Below, piece by piece: positions 17,001 through 23,830 of a DNA stretch of 35,386 nt. The stretch is from Acidobacteriota bacterium (lineage in GTDB: Bacteria; Acidobacteriota; Thermoanaerobaculia; Multivoradales; JAHEKO01). The notes beneath the pieces were generated by a model. It was not told the DNA's origin. It searched no databases and was given only the letters and a program-made list of their open reading frames with translations. Location: the NCBI GenBank assembly GCA_022561975.1, contig JADFQD010000023.1, positions 1-35,386 on the forward strand. The letters run 5' to 3'. The position numbers and the translations under genes are program-made. How positions within the stretch are numbered: the stretch's first letter is position 1; each line of letters starts with the position of its first letter.

Positions 17001-17226
17001 GCTCACCCTGCGGGGCTCCTCGAGCATCGGGCTGAGCTATCGCAGCTTCGGTTTGACGCTGATCGGTGGCCTCACCACGGCCACCCTCCTGACCCTGCTG
17101 GTGATTCCGGTCTTCTACACCTTCTTCGACGACGCGCGCATAATCACCGGGGCGGCGCTCAAGAGAGCCCTCGACCGGGGTCGGCGTCGGAAGCGAGGAG
17201 AGGAGCCGGCGGCCGCTCCGTCGTAA
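14068..17226 (+). CDS. RND efflux pump permease subunit 2 (AcrB/HAE-like)
   Basis: A 1052-residue RND exporter of normal size. TM1 is RRITVVMILLTVVVLGAIAT; the TM4 motif is VGLLVDNSVVVGENIF (about 402-417) and the TM10 motif GVVVNNGIVLIDYV (about 926-939), so the proton-relay positions are Asp-Asn/Asn. It ends in a basic cytoplasmic tail (GRRRKRGEE). A good ribosome site GGGGAGGTAGG (14051-14061) precedes the ATG, and only two bases separate it from subunit 1, implying coordinated synthesis. It is clearly different in sequence from subunit 1, as in MdtB/MdtC-type pairs. No outer-membrane channel (TolC-like) gene follows; one must be encoded elsewhere. Confidence 0.93.
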   Translation: MTPPEGESQNESRLPRFSLDRRITVVMILLTVVVLGAIATFSIPLELFPSGFESPVLEVQVPWRDAPAQEVLEKIVLPLEEELSTIAGIDRIDSYARTGFGMATLRFKQGTDMDVAYREARDRVERARMQMPDDVRQVYLFKHDVSGIPIYFIGLAIDPAVIDVYNLIQDEVVLRLERLEGVASVETHGLEEKEVLIELDRERTEASGLSIYELAEQLGGDNFTLSSGTVRQGGKKLLLRSVARYQSLEELENRQVGPRTRLRDIATVSYDLPDKKYRVRVMSRPAVAISVMKEGDANALEVAKRVDAAVEEMKTNSRLQVVEVTTLFDQGEVIMESLGTLLASGRIGGIIALLVLFFFLRRFRMTLIVTLSIPVSIVIALTAMYFAGESLNILTLLALMISVGLLVDNSVVVGENIFRLHREGLSRRRACIEGAGEIALAIVMATLTTIIVFLPVSLVEGMGQFFLLRLSIPISVALLGSLLVALIFIPLSVYVTLPKRGTEEGKPHPVFNWLKRAYDLSFGLLNRAYIGMLAVFLRRRLDLVLALVVIFLISAGTVFKKVEFVEIQEEDRGGFELQVSLAQNTTLEEAEEYFLAAEKVVENLADELDLDGWFLFHRSTYGSLEGWFKSPRTNDVSPREATKRVMEALPEKAGVKVQTAEESRSDQDQNKNVYTVMIEGEDSEILETVADDLELIFARVPGVLGTKKVGDESPSEIALVLDRERIQAQNINPTVVAAVVGYALRGQGLPRFHWGGKEIPVTVRFREEDRDSLDELAGFAVPTEDGTMVPLSSVSEPRYLASATRIFRKNKRTSREITMELEEGTEDETREKLAAMVATIDLPEGVTFGSDSQGEGLNEDLQGMLFAGIVSIIFIYLLMGFLFESFILPLSIILTIPLASLGVYWSHFLFGLNIDFLGAVGLILLVGVVVNNGIVLIDYVTRLRRRGTERSEALLLAAERRFRPIMMTALTTIGGLVPLTLRGSSSIGLSYRSFGLTLIGGLTTATLLTLLVIPVFYTFFDDARIITGAALKRALDRGRRRKRGEEPAAAPS

Positions 17227-17297
17227 GGAGGACTGAAGCCGACTCCGGACGTCTCCAGCGGAGCTACCTCCCCGACGTTCAGGCTGCCGGCCGGACC

Positions 17298-18254
17298 ATG
17301 CCGTCGAAGACCTCAAACGCCACGCGATGGAGCTATGCGATCGACGCGTCGATGCCCGCGACTCGAGCGGTAGCCACGATCCTCGAGACTCTACTTGGAG
17401 TCATGGTCGGCAACGAACAAGGTGTGATCCAACGGCGAGACCAGGAGTCTCTCCACGACTATCGGGTCGCGCTTCGGCGCACGCGCTCGGCACTGTCGCT
17501 GTTTCGCGGAGTGCTCGAGCCAGCCATGGGTCGGAGAGGCCGAAAGCTCTTCGCCGATCTCGGCCGGCGCACCAGCGCCGCGCGGGATCTCGACGTTCTA
17601 CGGCTCGCGCTCCATGGATACGTAGAGGATCTGACGGGCGCAGCCCCGGCCGGGATGGCTTGGCTCGAGCCAGAGATCGCCCGAGAGACCAAGAGACGGT
17701 ACGCGGCGATTCGTCGGTGGCTCGAAAGCAAGACCTACCGTCGAGAGATTGTCACGTGGCGCTCGGATCTTGCAAGGCTGGCGGCGACCGCCGGAGCCGG
17801 CCCGATGGCAGAAGGCGCCGCCATCGCAATTCGCAAAGCCGCTCTTCGGGTCGATCGGCAGATCGAGAGAGTCGCTACAGACGATCCGGCCGTTTCCATT
17901 CACCGTCTTCGAATCCGCTGCAAGAAGCTGCGTTACTCGCTCGAATTCTCGAGATCGCTCGTGCGTGCCGATGAGCCCGCCGGTGCCGAGGAGATCAATC
18001 GCTTCATCGACTCCCTCGAACATCTCCAGGACAAGCTCGGCAGTTACCAGGACTTGGTCGTGCATCAGAGGCGTATCGGAGAGTTTTGCAGCGCCAGGGG
18101 AAGCGACACGGCTCTCGAGGCCCTTGGCCGGCGGCTGATGGTGAACTTGGACGAACGCCGACAGAGCTTGCACGAATCGATCGAGGCCGCCGTAGCGGAC
18201 TTCAGGACCGGCGCGCAGATCCAGCTCGAGCGCGCGCTCGAAGCTTTCGGCTAG
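17298..18254 (+). CDS. CHAD domain-containing protein
   Basis: A 318-residue, all-helical protein of the CHAD family (conserved histidine alpha-helical domain), which binds inorganic polyphosphate through conserved His and Arg/Lys residues. Two repeats are visible: SLHDYRVALRRTRSALSLF (residues about 52-70) and SIHRLRIRCKKLRYSLEFS (about 198-216), with the usual LQDKLGSYQDL behind the second. No CYTH triphosphatase domain is fused to it. The ATG at 17298 follows a 71-nt gap after the pump gene and begins just ahead of the conserved helices. It may still be cotranscribed with the efflux operon. The stop codon lies in a CTAG that also supplies the stop of the convergent gene. Confidence 0.85.
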   Translation: MPSKTSNATRWSYAIDASMPATRAVATILETLLGVMVGNEQGVIQRRDQESLHDYRVALRRTRSALSLFRGVLEPAMGRRGRKLFADLGRRTSAARDLDVLRLALHGYVEDLTGAAPAGMAWLEPEIARETKRRYAAIRRWLESKTYRREIVTWRSDLARLAATAGAGPMAEGAAIAIRKAALRVDRQIERVATDDPAVSIHRLRIRCKKLRYSLEFSRSLVRADEPAGAEEINRFIDSLEHLQDKLGSYQDLVVHQRRIGEFCSARGSDTALEALGRRLMVNLDERRQSLHESIEAAVADFRTGAQIQLERALEAFG

Positions 18255-18994
18255 GGGCTGGAGCACGCGCCTCTGCGCACCACGATCTCCGAGCCTTCGG
18301 CAACGAAAGCCGAGCTGGGCGCCTCACGCAGGAACTCCGTGAAAGCAGGGCCGTACAAACGGCCGACGTCGCAGTCGAGAATCGCTTCGGTCGTCCGCCA
18401 GACCTTCCACCGAGGATGCTCGACCCGATACTCGAGGGTCGAGCCGTTTTTCTGTGCCGAGTAACCCCAGTAGTGCTCGGTAATGAATGCCTCCTCCGAA
18501 TTCTCAGCGGGTAGAGCGGCCTCGCCATCGAAGGTCGCGGCCAGCCGGTTCCAGCGGCCCTCGTGCCGCCATTCATAGAGCACCGAGCCGTGCCCGACCC
18601 CTTCCGCCGCCGGGAAACGGATGTCATGTTTCATAGGTAGCGCGACGTAGTTCTCATCGTAAGCTCGCCGGGCGATCCAGGCGATCGCCGCACGCGGCAC
18701 GATCTCCTTGACGAAAACGACGCCGCGACGGACGCTCTCGGGGGTCTCGCGAACGACGTAGAAGCGGAGATTGACTTCGTCGAAGTCGCGGTGGAATGGG
18801 ATCGGTAGGCCCAAGACTCGAGTCTTGAGGAAGCGAAAACCGACCATGCTGACCAGGGCCCGGCCTTGCCATAGGTCGAGCGCTGTCTGGCTGGGAACGA
18901 GATCACGCAGAACTCCGGGATCCACCTCGTAGTTGAGCATGGCAAGCCATCGCCATTCTGCGGTCAGAAAGCTTCGTGGAGTCCTCTCGCGCAT
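18251..18994 (-). CDS. DUF2071 family protein (YqjF-like)
   Basis: A 247-residue protein of the DUF2071/YqjF family, related in fold to acetoacetate decarboxylase but without known activity. Characteristic stretches are FLTAEWRWLAMLNYEVDP near the start, ALVSMVGFRFLKTRVLGLP, DEVNLRFYVV and YEWRHEGRWNRLAATF. The ATG at 18992-18994 is placed just before the conserved N-terminus; the frame stays open upstream to 19066 without family similarity. The gene converges on the CHAD gene and overlaps it by three bases. Upstream, 245 bp separate it from the possible small ORF; the stretch holds a short TGTTC-rich repeat (about 19119-19139) but no clear promoter. Confidence 0.8.
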   Translation of the reverse strand: MRERTPRSFLTAEWRWLAMLNYEVDPGVLRDLVPSQTALDLWQGRALVSMVGFRFLKTRVLGLPIPFHRDFDEVNLRFYVVRETPESVRRGVVFVKEIVPRAAIAWIARRAYDENYVALPMKHDIRFPAAEGVGHGSVLYEWRHEGRWNRLAATFDGEAALPAENSEEAFITEHYWGYSAQKNGSTLEYRVEHPRWKVWRTTEAILDCDVGRLYGPAFTEFLREAPSSAFVAEGSEIVVRRGACSSP

Positions 18995-19239
18995 CGCCGG
19001 GCAGCGGACCGTTCCACAGGAACTACCTGTCGAGAGAACGGTCTTCGAAAGCGAGTGTACCGACAATCACTCAGGAGCACTCGCACCGGTAGTTCACCGT
19101 CAAGGGTGCGGATGAGGCCTGTTCTGTTCTGTGCTGTTCCAGTCCTCGGGCTTTGAACAATTAGGAGTCCGAGAGGAGACCGGAAATGAAAGCGAAATCA
19201 AATGCAGGATGGCAGTGCCCGACAGGTTGCTAGGCGGTA

Positions 19240-19347
19240 TTACTCCTTGCGGCACTGGTGGGCCAGGGCGACGAGCACTCCCAAGAAGCCGGCCGCGCCG
19301 GCTACCAGGCCACTGGTCTTGGCTGCCGGGGTCTTCTGCGTCTTCAC
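19240..19347 (-). CDS. Possible small membrane peptide (35 aa)
   Basis: A short open frame downstream of the wax-ester synthase. From a GTG at 19345-19347 it gives a basic N-terminus (VKTQKTPAAKT), one hydrophobic segment (SGLVAGAAGFLGVLVALAH) and a charged tail (QCRKE) before TAA. The organisation is that of a single-pass micro-membrane protein, and the hydrophobic segment spans almost 20 residues. A GGAG sits 12 nt before the GTG, rather far. The frame is open further upstream into the wax-ester gene. I recognise no family, and chance is possible in GC-rich DNA. Confidence 0.3.
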   Translation of the reverse strand: MKTQKTPAAKTSGLVAGAAGFLGVLVALAHQCRKE

Positions 19348-19391
19348 AGCGGAAGGATACTCCGCCTCTTCGATCGAGGCCTCTCTGGTCT

Positions 19392-20867
19392 TCAGAGCGC
19401 CGCGCGCTCGAGTTCGTCGAGACTTGCGGCGAGCCGGGCGGCGAAACCTGCGGCGTCGGGCATGATTTTGCGGTCGGCGGTGACCCCGATCGAGAGCTGG
19501 CCGGCGTAACTGAAGACCGGGAGAATCAACCCGAGTCCGTCGAACAGGGGTGCCGCCCCGACGTGCATAAGCATCCGCGCGCCGCCTACCGTCAGTGGCC
19601 GCGGGGGTCCCGGCACGTTGGTGATCACCAGGTTGAACATCGGCCGATGGTGCTCGGCAAGATGCAGGCGCGAGTACAGCCGCACGCCGAGTCCCGAGAG
19701 AGCGAACGGGAGGAGTTCGGCCGAACGCACCAGCGTGCGAGCGCCGACGGCTCGAAGAGCGACCTTCGAGGAGAGCGCGGAGTCTCTAATGCTTTGCAGT
19801 CGGACGAGTGGATCTGCCTCGTTGGTGGCAAGAGCCACGAGCATCGCCGAGACCAGGTTGCCGGCTCGCTTCTTCTCTTCCTCGGCACGTACCGAGACCG
19901 GCACCATGGCCACCAGTGGCTCTTCGGGGAGGTCATCGTTGTCGTCCAACCAGCCGCGCAAAGCGCCGGCGCAGACGCTCAAGACAACGTCGTTGACCGT
20001 GGCGCCTTGGGCGTTCTTGATCGCCTTGAGGCGGTCGAACTCGAAGATTGCCGGTGCCCAGGACCGCTCGCCGACGATTGGCCGGTTCAACCGCGTGCGC
20101 GGCGCCGAGAACAAACGCGGCGGCGCGCCGTCAGTGCGCAGCCTCGACCAAGCGCCGCCCGCGAGGCCCAATAGCGATCGCCCGACCGCAGCCGGAAGCG
20201 CTCGTGGCAGCGATGCCAGGTCGCGGCCGGCTCGGGCCAGGAGGTCGAGAGTGCGGGGTGGGCGAGGGGCATCTATAGGCGGGGTAGGCGGCGTAGGCGC
20301 GGTAGACGGGGCGACAGCCGGGCCGCTAGGCGGTTCGGGGTCGTGTTCGACGGGTGGGTCGGGCACGTGCCCGATGTCGAACAGTGCCCCCAGAATCTCG
20401 GCGCCCGAGACGCCGTCGATCGCCGCATGGTGCACTCGGGCGATGAGAGCGACCGCGTCCTCCGGGGCGCCGGGAATCGTCTGCAGACCCTCGACGAAGA
20501 GAATCTGCCAGAGAGGGAGCTTCCGGTCCAGCGGCCGGCTGAGCTCGAATGCCATTAGTTCCGAGAGTTCGTGCCATCCGCCGGGTTCGGGGAGCTGGGT
20601 ACGCTCGACATGGACCTCAAGGTCTATTTCCTCGGGCTCCAGTTCGACCCAATAGGGCCGCGAGAGATCCAGTGGCAGCGAGGCCAGCCGGCGGCGTAGA
20701 GCGACCGCTCCTTGCAGTCGCTTGCGCAGCAGCGATCGGAAGCTCTCGACGGTTAGCCGACCCTCGGAGGTTGTCGGGTCAAGGATCGAGACCGAACCGA
20801 TCAGCATCGGCGCGGTCTTGGTCTCGAGAGTCAGGAAGCCCGCATCCAAGCCGGAGAGTTGGCGCAC
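19392..20867 (-). CDS. Wax ester synthase / acyl-CoA:diacylglycerol acyltransferase (WS/DGAT)
   Basis: A 491-residue acyltransferase that would join acyl-CoA to a long-chain alcohol or diacylglycerol, making storage wax esters or triacylglycerol. The catalytic motif is HHAAIDG (His146-His147 ... Asp151-Gly152), preceded by the conserved PLW (118-120); the second half has NDVVLSVCAGALRGWL and NVPGP. N-terminal MRQLSGLDAGFLTLET is also typical (LSxxDxxFL). A Pro-rich linker (about 178-208) between the two halves is encoded in part by 9-bp repeats and is unusual. The start is GTG at 20865-20867, only three bases after the hydrolase stop codon, so the two are translationally coupled. Confidence 0.9.
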   Translation of the reverse strand: MRQLSGLDAGFLTLETKTAPMLIGSVSILDPTTSEGRLTVESFRSLLRKRLQGAVALRRRLASLPLDLSRPYWVELEPEEIDLEVHVERTQLPEPGGWHELSELMAFELSRPLDRKLPLWQILFVEGLQTIPGAPEDAVALIARVHHAAIDGVSGAEILGALFDIGHVPDPPVEHDPEPPSGPAVAPSTAPTPPTPPIDAPRPPRTLDLLARAGRDLASLPRALPAAVGRSLLGLAGGAWSRLRTDGAPPRLFSAPRTRLNRPIVGERSWAPAIFEFDRLKAIKNAQGATVNDVVLSVCAGALRGWLDDNDDLPEEPLVAMVPVSVRAEEEKKRAGNLVSAMLVALATNEADPLVRLQSIRDSALSSKVALRAVGARTLVRSAELLPFALSGLGVRLYSRLHLAEHHRPMFNLVITNVPGPPRPLTVGGARMLMHVGAAPLFDGLGLILPVFSYAGQLSIGVTADRKIMPDAAGFAARLAASLDELERAAL

Positions 20868-20870
20868 GCT

Positions 20871-21686
20871 TTAGCCGCTATCCGTGGTCGCATCGACGCG
20901 AGCTTCTTCGGGTCGGCCAAGGCCCGGGGGATGAACGACTCCGGGACGAAAGAACGGCTTCCAAGAGCCTTCCGGCTGCGCCAGCCGATCGGCGATTACG
21001 CAAAAGACCAGCGGATTGAAACCCAGGCCGAGATGACTGCCGGGAACCTCCACACTCTCGGCTTGCGGGCCCTCTTTCTCGATCGAAGCCTGCCATGCCG
21101 TGATCCCGTCGGTACGGCTGAAGATCGAGGTAGTTGGAACCGGCGGTGTCCGCCGAACCTCGGCGAGCCGCTCGGGATCGATGTCTGCGATTCGCTTGCC
21201 AGTGACGAACTCGAAGAGGCGGGCGCTGTTGGTCGATTGCGGGTCGCCGTTGAGCGGACTGCCAAGCGAGATGACGCTGCGCACCTGGTCGGAGCGACGA
21301 TTCGCCAAAACCCGGGCGTAGACTCCTCCCAGACTCCAACCGACCAAGCTCACGGTCCGGCCGTGGCGCTCGACGAGCTCGGTGAGCCGCTCGCCCATCC
21401 GCTGCTCGAGATCGCCCTGCGGTCCCAGGTTGCGGCCCAGCGCCCAGCCGTGCGCTGCGTACCCCAAGTCGCGGAGGAATCGCCTGAGCGGCCGGGTGGA
21501 GAAATCGCCGGCCATGAAACCAGGGAGAATCAACACGGGATGGCCGTCGCCGCGTTCGAGACGGCGAAGCAGCGGGCGCAATGCCAGCGTGGTCGCCAAC
21601 TCGCCCAGCGCTCGGCCTTCGAGTAGGAGGAGGAGTTTCGAGGGCGGCCGGACCTGGCAGATGTCTCTTGTGTCCGGTGAGGTCAC
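20871..21686 (-). CDS. Alpha/beta hydrolase (lipase/esterase-like)
   Basis: A 271-residue hydrolase. The nucleophile elbow is VGWSLGG (Ser about residue 118), oxyanion region PVLILPGFMAGD near residue 52, a likely acid in SIFSRTDGIT and the catalytic His in VPGSHLGLGFNP. The plan resembles triacylglycerol lipases and cutinase-like esterases (PGF after beta-3, GxSxG, SRTDG). It sits directly upstream of the WS/DGAT gene with a 3-bp gap, so a role in turnover or supply of acyl chains for neutral lipid is reasonable inference. Start codons are ambiguous: TTG (21689) and GTG (21686) are adjacent, with no strong ribosome site. Confidence 0.82.
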   Translation of the reverse strand: MTSPDTRDICQVRPPSKLLLLLEGRALGELATTLALRPLLRRLERGDGHPVLILPGFMAGDFSTRPLRRFLRDLGYAAHGWALGRNLGPQGDLEQRMGERLTELVERHGRTVSLVGWSLGGVYARVLANRRSDQVRSVISLGSPLNGDPQSTNSARLFEFVTGKRIADIDPERLAEVRRTPPVPTTSIFSRTDGITAWQASIEKEGPQAESVEVPGSHLGLGFNPLVFCVIADRLAQPEGSWKPFFRPGVVHPPGLGRPEEARVDATTDSG

Positions 21687-21801
21687 CAAAGCATGCTATC
21701 CGACCGGGCTCGACATTCGATCCCCAAGAAAGGGCGAGGGGCTCGTTCTGCGAGAGCCACCGGGAAAACTGGTGGCGGTGTCGGACGGGTAGAAGGAGGG
21801 T

Positions 21802-22200
21802 TCAGGCGGCCGTTTCGGCGCTAAGCTGACAGCGACCGTCGCGGCAGAAGGTTGGGAGGGCCGAACTGAATGAGGTTCCCCAGGCCGCGGCATAGCCCCC
21901 GCCGGGAAAGGTCGTGATCAAAGCCTCGCCGGCAGCCGCCAGTGTGACCAGGCCGTTTCCGAAGTTGGAAAAGGTGCTGCGACCGTCGGAGGGATCCACC
22001 GAGGCGATCCCCAGCGTGTTGCCGAAGACCGCGGGGAAGGTCTGGCTTTCGGAGCCTTCGTTGCCCGCGGAGCTGACTCAGACGACGCCCTGCTCTCGCT
22101 GGCGCGGCGGAACGCTTCATCGGCCCGCGCCTGGTCCGAGTCGGCGCTGGCCCAACGAGAGTTGCATCATCGGGCTCGGTCAAGGCGCGGCGCCCTCTAC
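21802..22200 (-). pseudogene. Subtilisin-like (S8) serine protease remnant
   Basis: The minus strand encodes recognisable pieces of a subtilase in different frames. The last piece reads VSSAGNEGSESQTFPAVFG, then the catalytic-Ser region AAAWGTSFSSALPTF and a stop at 21802-21804. Normally GTS(M/F)A is followed by a long helix and more sequence, so the 3' end is also lost. Just upstream, an in-frame TGA (22078-22080) interrupts GVV/VSSAGNEG at a position that is usually Val, and the preceding pieces (QLSLG, then ADEAFRRA) are in shifted frames. Nothing of the catalytic Asp or His regions could be recognised up to the GMC gene, so only a fragment survives. Confidence 0.75.
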
Positions 22201-22322
22201 CGATCTTGCTTCCGCCCGCCGACGTTGTGCCGAAGGAGAGTCGGGACCGTCTTCGTGAGACATCAGGTGGCGAAGATAACCAGGCCGCGCCTAGTTCTCA
22301 ATGCAATTCTTCGCATTGCTGT

Positions 22323-23795
22323 TCAGGCTACCAATCCATGGATATGGTCTGCCAGGCGAAGGGTCATCGCGACCACCGTGTTGGTGGGGTTGGCCGTTCC
22401 GGACGTGGGGAACGTGCACGCTCCCGAGACGAAGAGGTTGTCGAGGCCGAAGACGCGATTGTTGCGATCGACGACACCGGTGGTCTCGTCGAAGCCCATG
22501 CGGCAGGTTCCGGCGGGATGAGCTCGCCAGCGATCATGATCGCTGACGGTTCCGCCCGCTGCGGCAAGTTTGCGCTTGGCCGCTTCGAGGGTCGCGTAAC
22601 TGCGTTCGAGAGTGCGTTGATCCTGGGCTGTGTAGCCGAAGTGGATCTCGGGGATCGGGACGCCGAACCCGTCGCTTTCGGTCCCGTGCAAGGTGACGTA
22701 GTTGTCGTAGTTGGGCTCGATTTCCGGTTGTGCCTTCCATCGAGCGGTCCCGGCGGCCAGAACGTCGAGCTGATACTGGCAGGCATTGATCCCTTCCCGG
22801 CGATAATCGTGGTTCAGGCTACAGGTGCGATGATGCCCCTGCGGCAGATCGAGACCGGGACGCAGGTCGAACTTGGTCTGCAGGCTAGGGTGGACGTTGA
22901 AGTAGTGACCCAACTGTCGGTGTCGATTCCCCAAACCGTCCGGAAACCAGGACGACCGTGAAGCCAGAAGCAGGCGGCAACTCTCGACGACTCCTGCGGC
23001 GATGACGAAGACCTTGGCCCTGAGCTTTTCGGGCCGGCCGGCAGGACCGCGCAGGTCGACGTAATCGACGGTCTTGCCGTCGAGGGTTACGATGTTGATG
23101 ACTTGGCGGTTCTCGACGAGCGTGGCGCCGTTGGATTGAATGAAGTTCGGGATTTCTTGATCGAACAGCCGGATTGCGAAATTCCCGCCCCGGCGAGAAT
23201 GAGCGAGCGGGAAATAGGCCACGTCCTTGCCTTCGATCCGGATTCCCGGGTCGCGGTAGTCGCCGCCCTTCACATTCGGATAGGGGCAGTTGCGAGTGGG
23301 CTCGGCGCCAGGCACGACCGTGAAGCCTCGGGTGAGTAACAGACGCTCGGCCTCACAGTAGTAGGAGAGCAGGTCCTCGAATGTGATCGGCCAATCGACC
23401 AAGCGGCCGAATTCGGACTTCATGCGAAAGTCCTCGGGCCAGAGTCGGGTCGTGACCCCGCCCCAGTGCCGGCTGGCGCCGCCGACCGCAATCGCCCGGG
23501 TGCCGTTGACCGGATAGCTCTGCAAGCCGCTGTTTCGGAACTTGAACGACACCTCGAGAGAGTCCGGCGAGCCGCCTCTCTGAGGGCTCGAACCGGCCTC
23601 GACGATGACCGTCCGAAGACCATGGTCGAGCGCGCGCAAACCCAGGAACGTGCCGGCGAAGCCGGAGCCGATGATGCACAGATCGTAGCTTTCATCCGGC
23701 AAGCGCTCACCGGCGCACCCGCCTGAGGATCCGATAGCGGAGGTCGCCACCACGGCGCCGCTGCCGATGAGGAAGTCTCGTCTGGTAATTGCCAC
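22323..23795 (-). CDS. GMC-family FAD oxidoreductase, Tat-exported
   Basis: A 490-residue flavoprotein of the glucose-methanol-choline group, probably oxidising a sugar or alcohol in the periplasm. A twin-arginine leader TRRDFLIGSGAVVATSAIG (residues 4-22) precedes Cys27. The FAD motif is LCIIGSGFAGTFLG (about 39-52), followed by GGASRHWGG. The C-terminal domain has the active-site His in RAHPAGTCRMGF (about 420-431) and FVSGACTFPTSGTANPTNT (about 454-472). The GTG start (23793-23795) is supported by GGAG eight bases upstream (23804-23807). It is divergent from the sulfatase-like gene with only 35 bp between starts, so promoter elements must reach into coding sequence. Confidence 0.9.
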   Translation of the reverse strand: MAITRRDFLIGSGAVVATSAIGSSGGCAGERLPDESYDLCIIGSGFAGTFLGLRALDHGLRTVIVEAGSSPQRGGSPDSLEVSFKFRNSGLQSYPVNGTRAIAVGGASRHWGGVTTRLWPEDFRMKSEFGRLVDWPITFEDLLSYYCEAERLLLTRGFTVVPGAEPTRNCPYPNVKGGDYRDPGIRIEGKDVAYFPLAHSRRGGNFAIRLFDQEIPNFIQSNGATLVENRQVINIVTLDGKTVDYVDLRGPAGRPEKLRAKVFVIAAGVVESCRLLLASRSSWFPDGLGNRHRQLGHYFNVHPSLQTKFDLRPGLDLPQGHHRTCSLNHDYRREGINACQYQLDVLAAGTARWKAQPEIEPNYDNYVTLHGTESDGFGVPIPEIHFGYTAQDQRTLERSYATLEAAKRKLAAAGGTVSDHDRWRAHPAGTCRMGFDETTGVVDRNNRVFGLDNLFVSGACTFPTSGTANPTNTVVAMTLRLADHIHGLVA

Positions 23796-23830
23796 CGCAG
23801 GATCTCCGGACTCGTCTCGAGGACTCTATT

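Noticed and set aside
22078-22080. In-frame TGA in the subtilase fragment as a second selenocysteine codon
   Set aside because: The position is normally Val, the gene has other frameshifts and lacks its ends, so it is a decayed gene.
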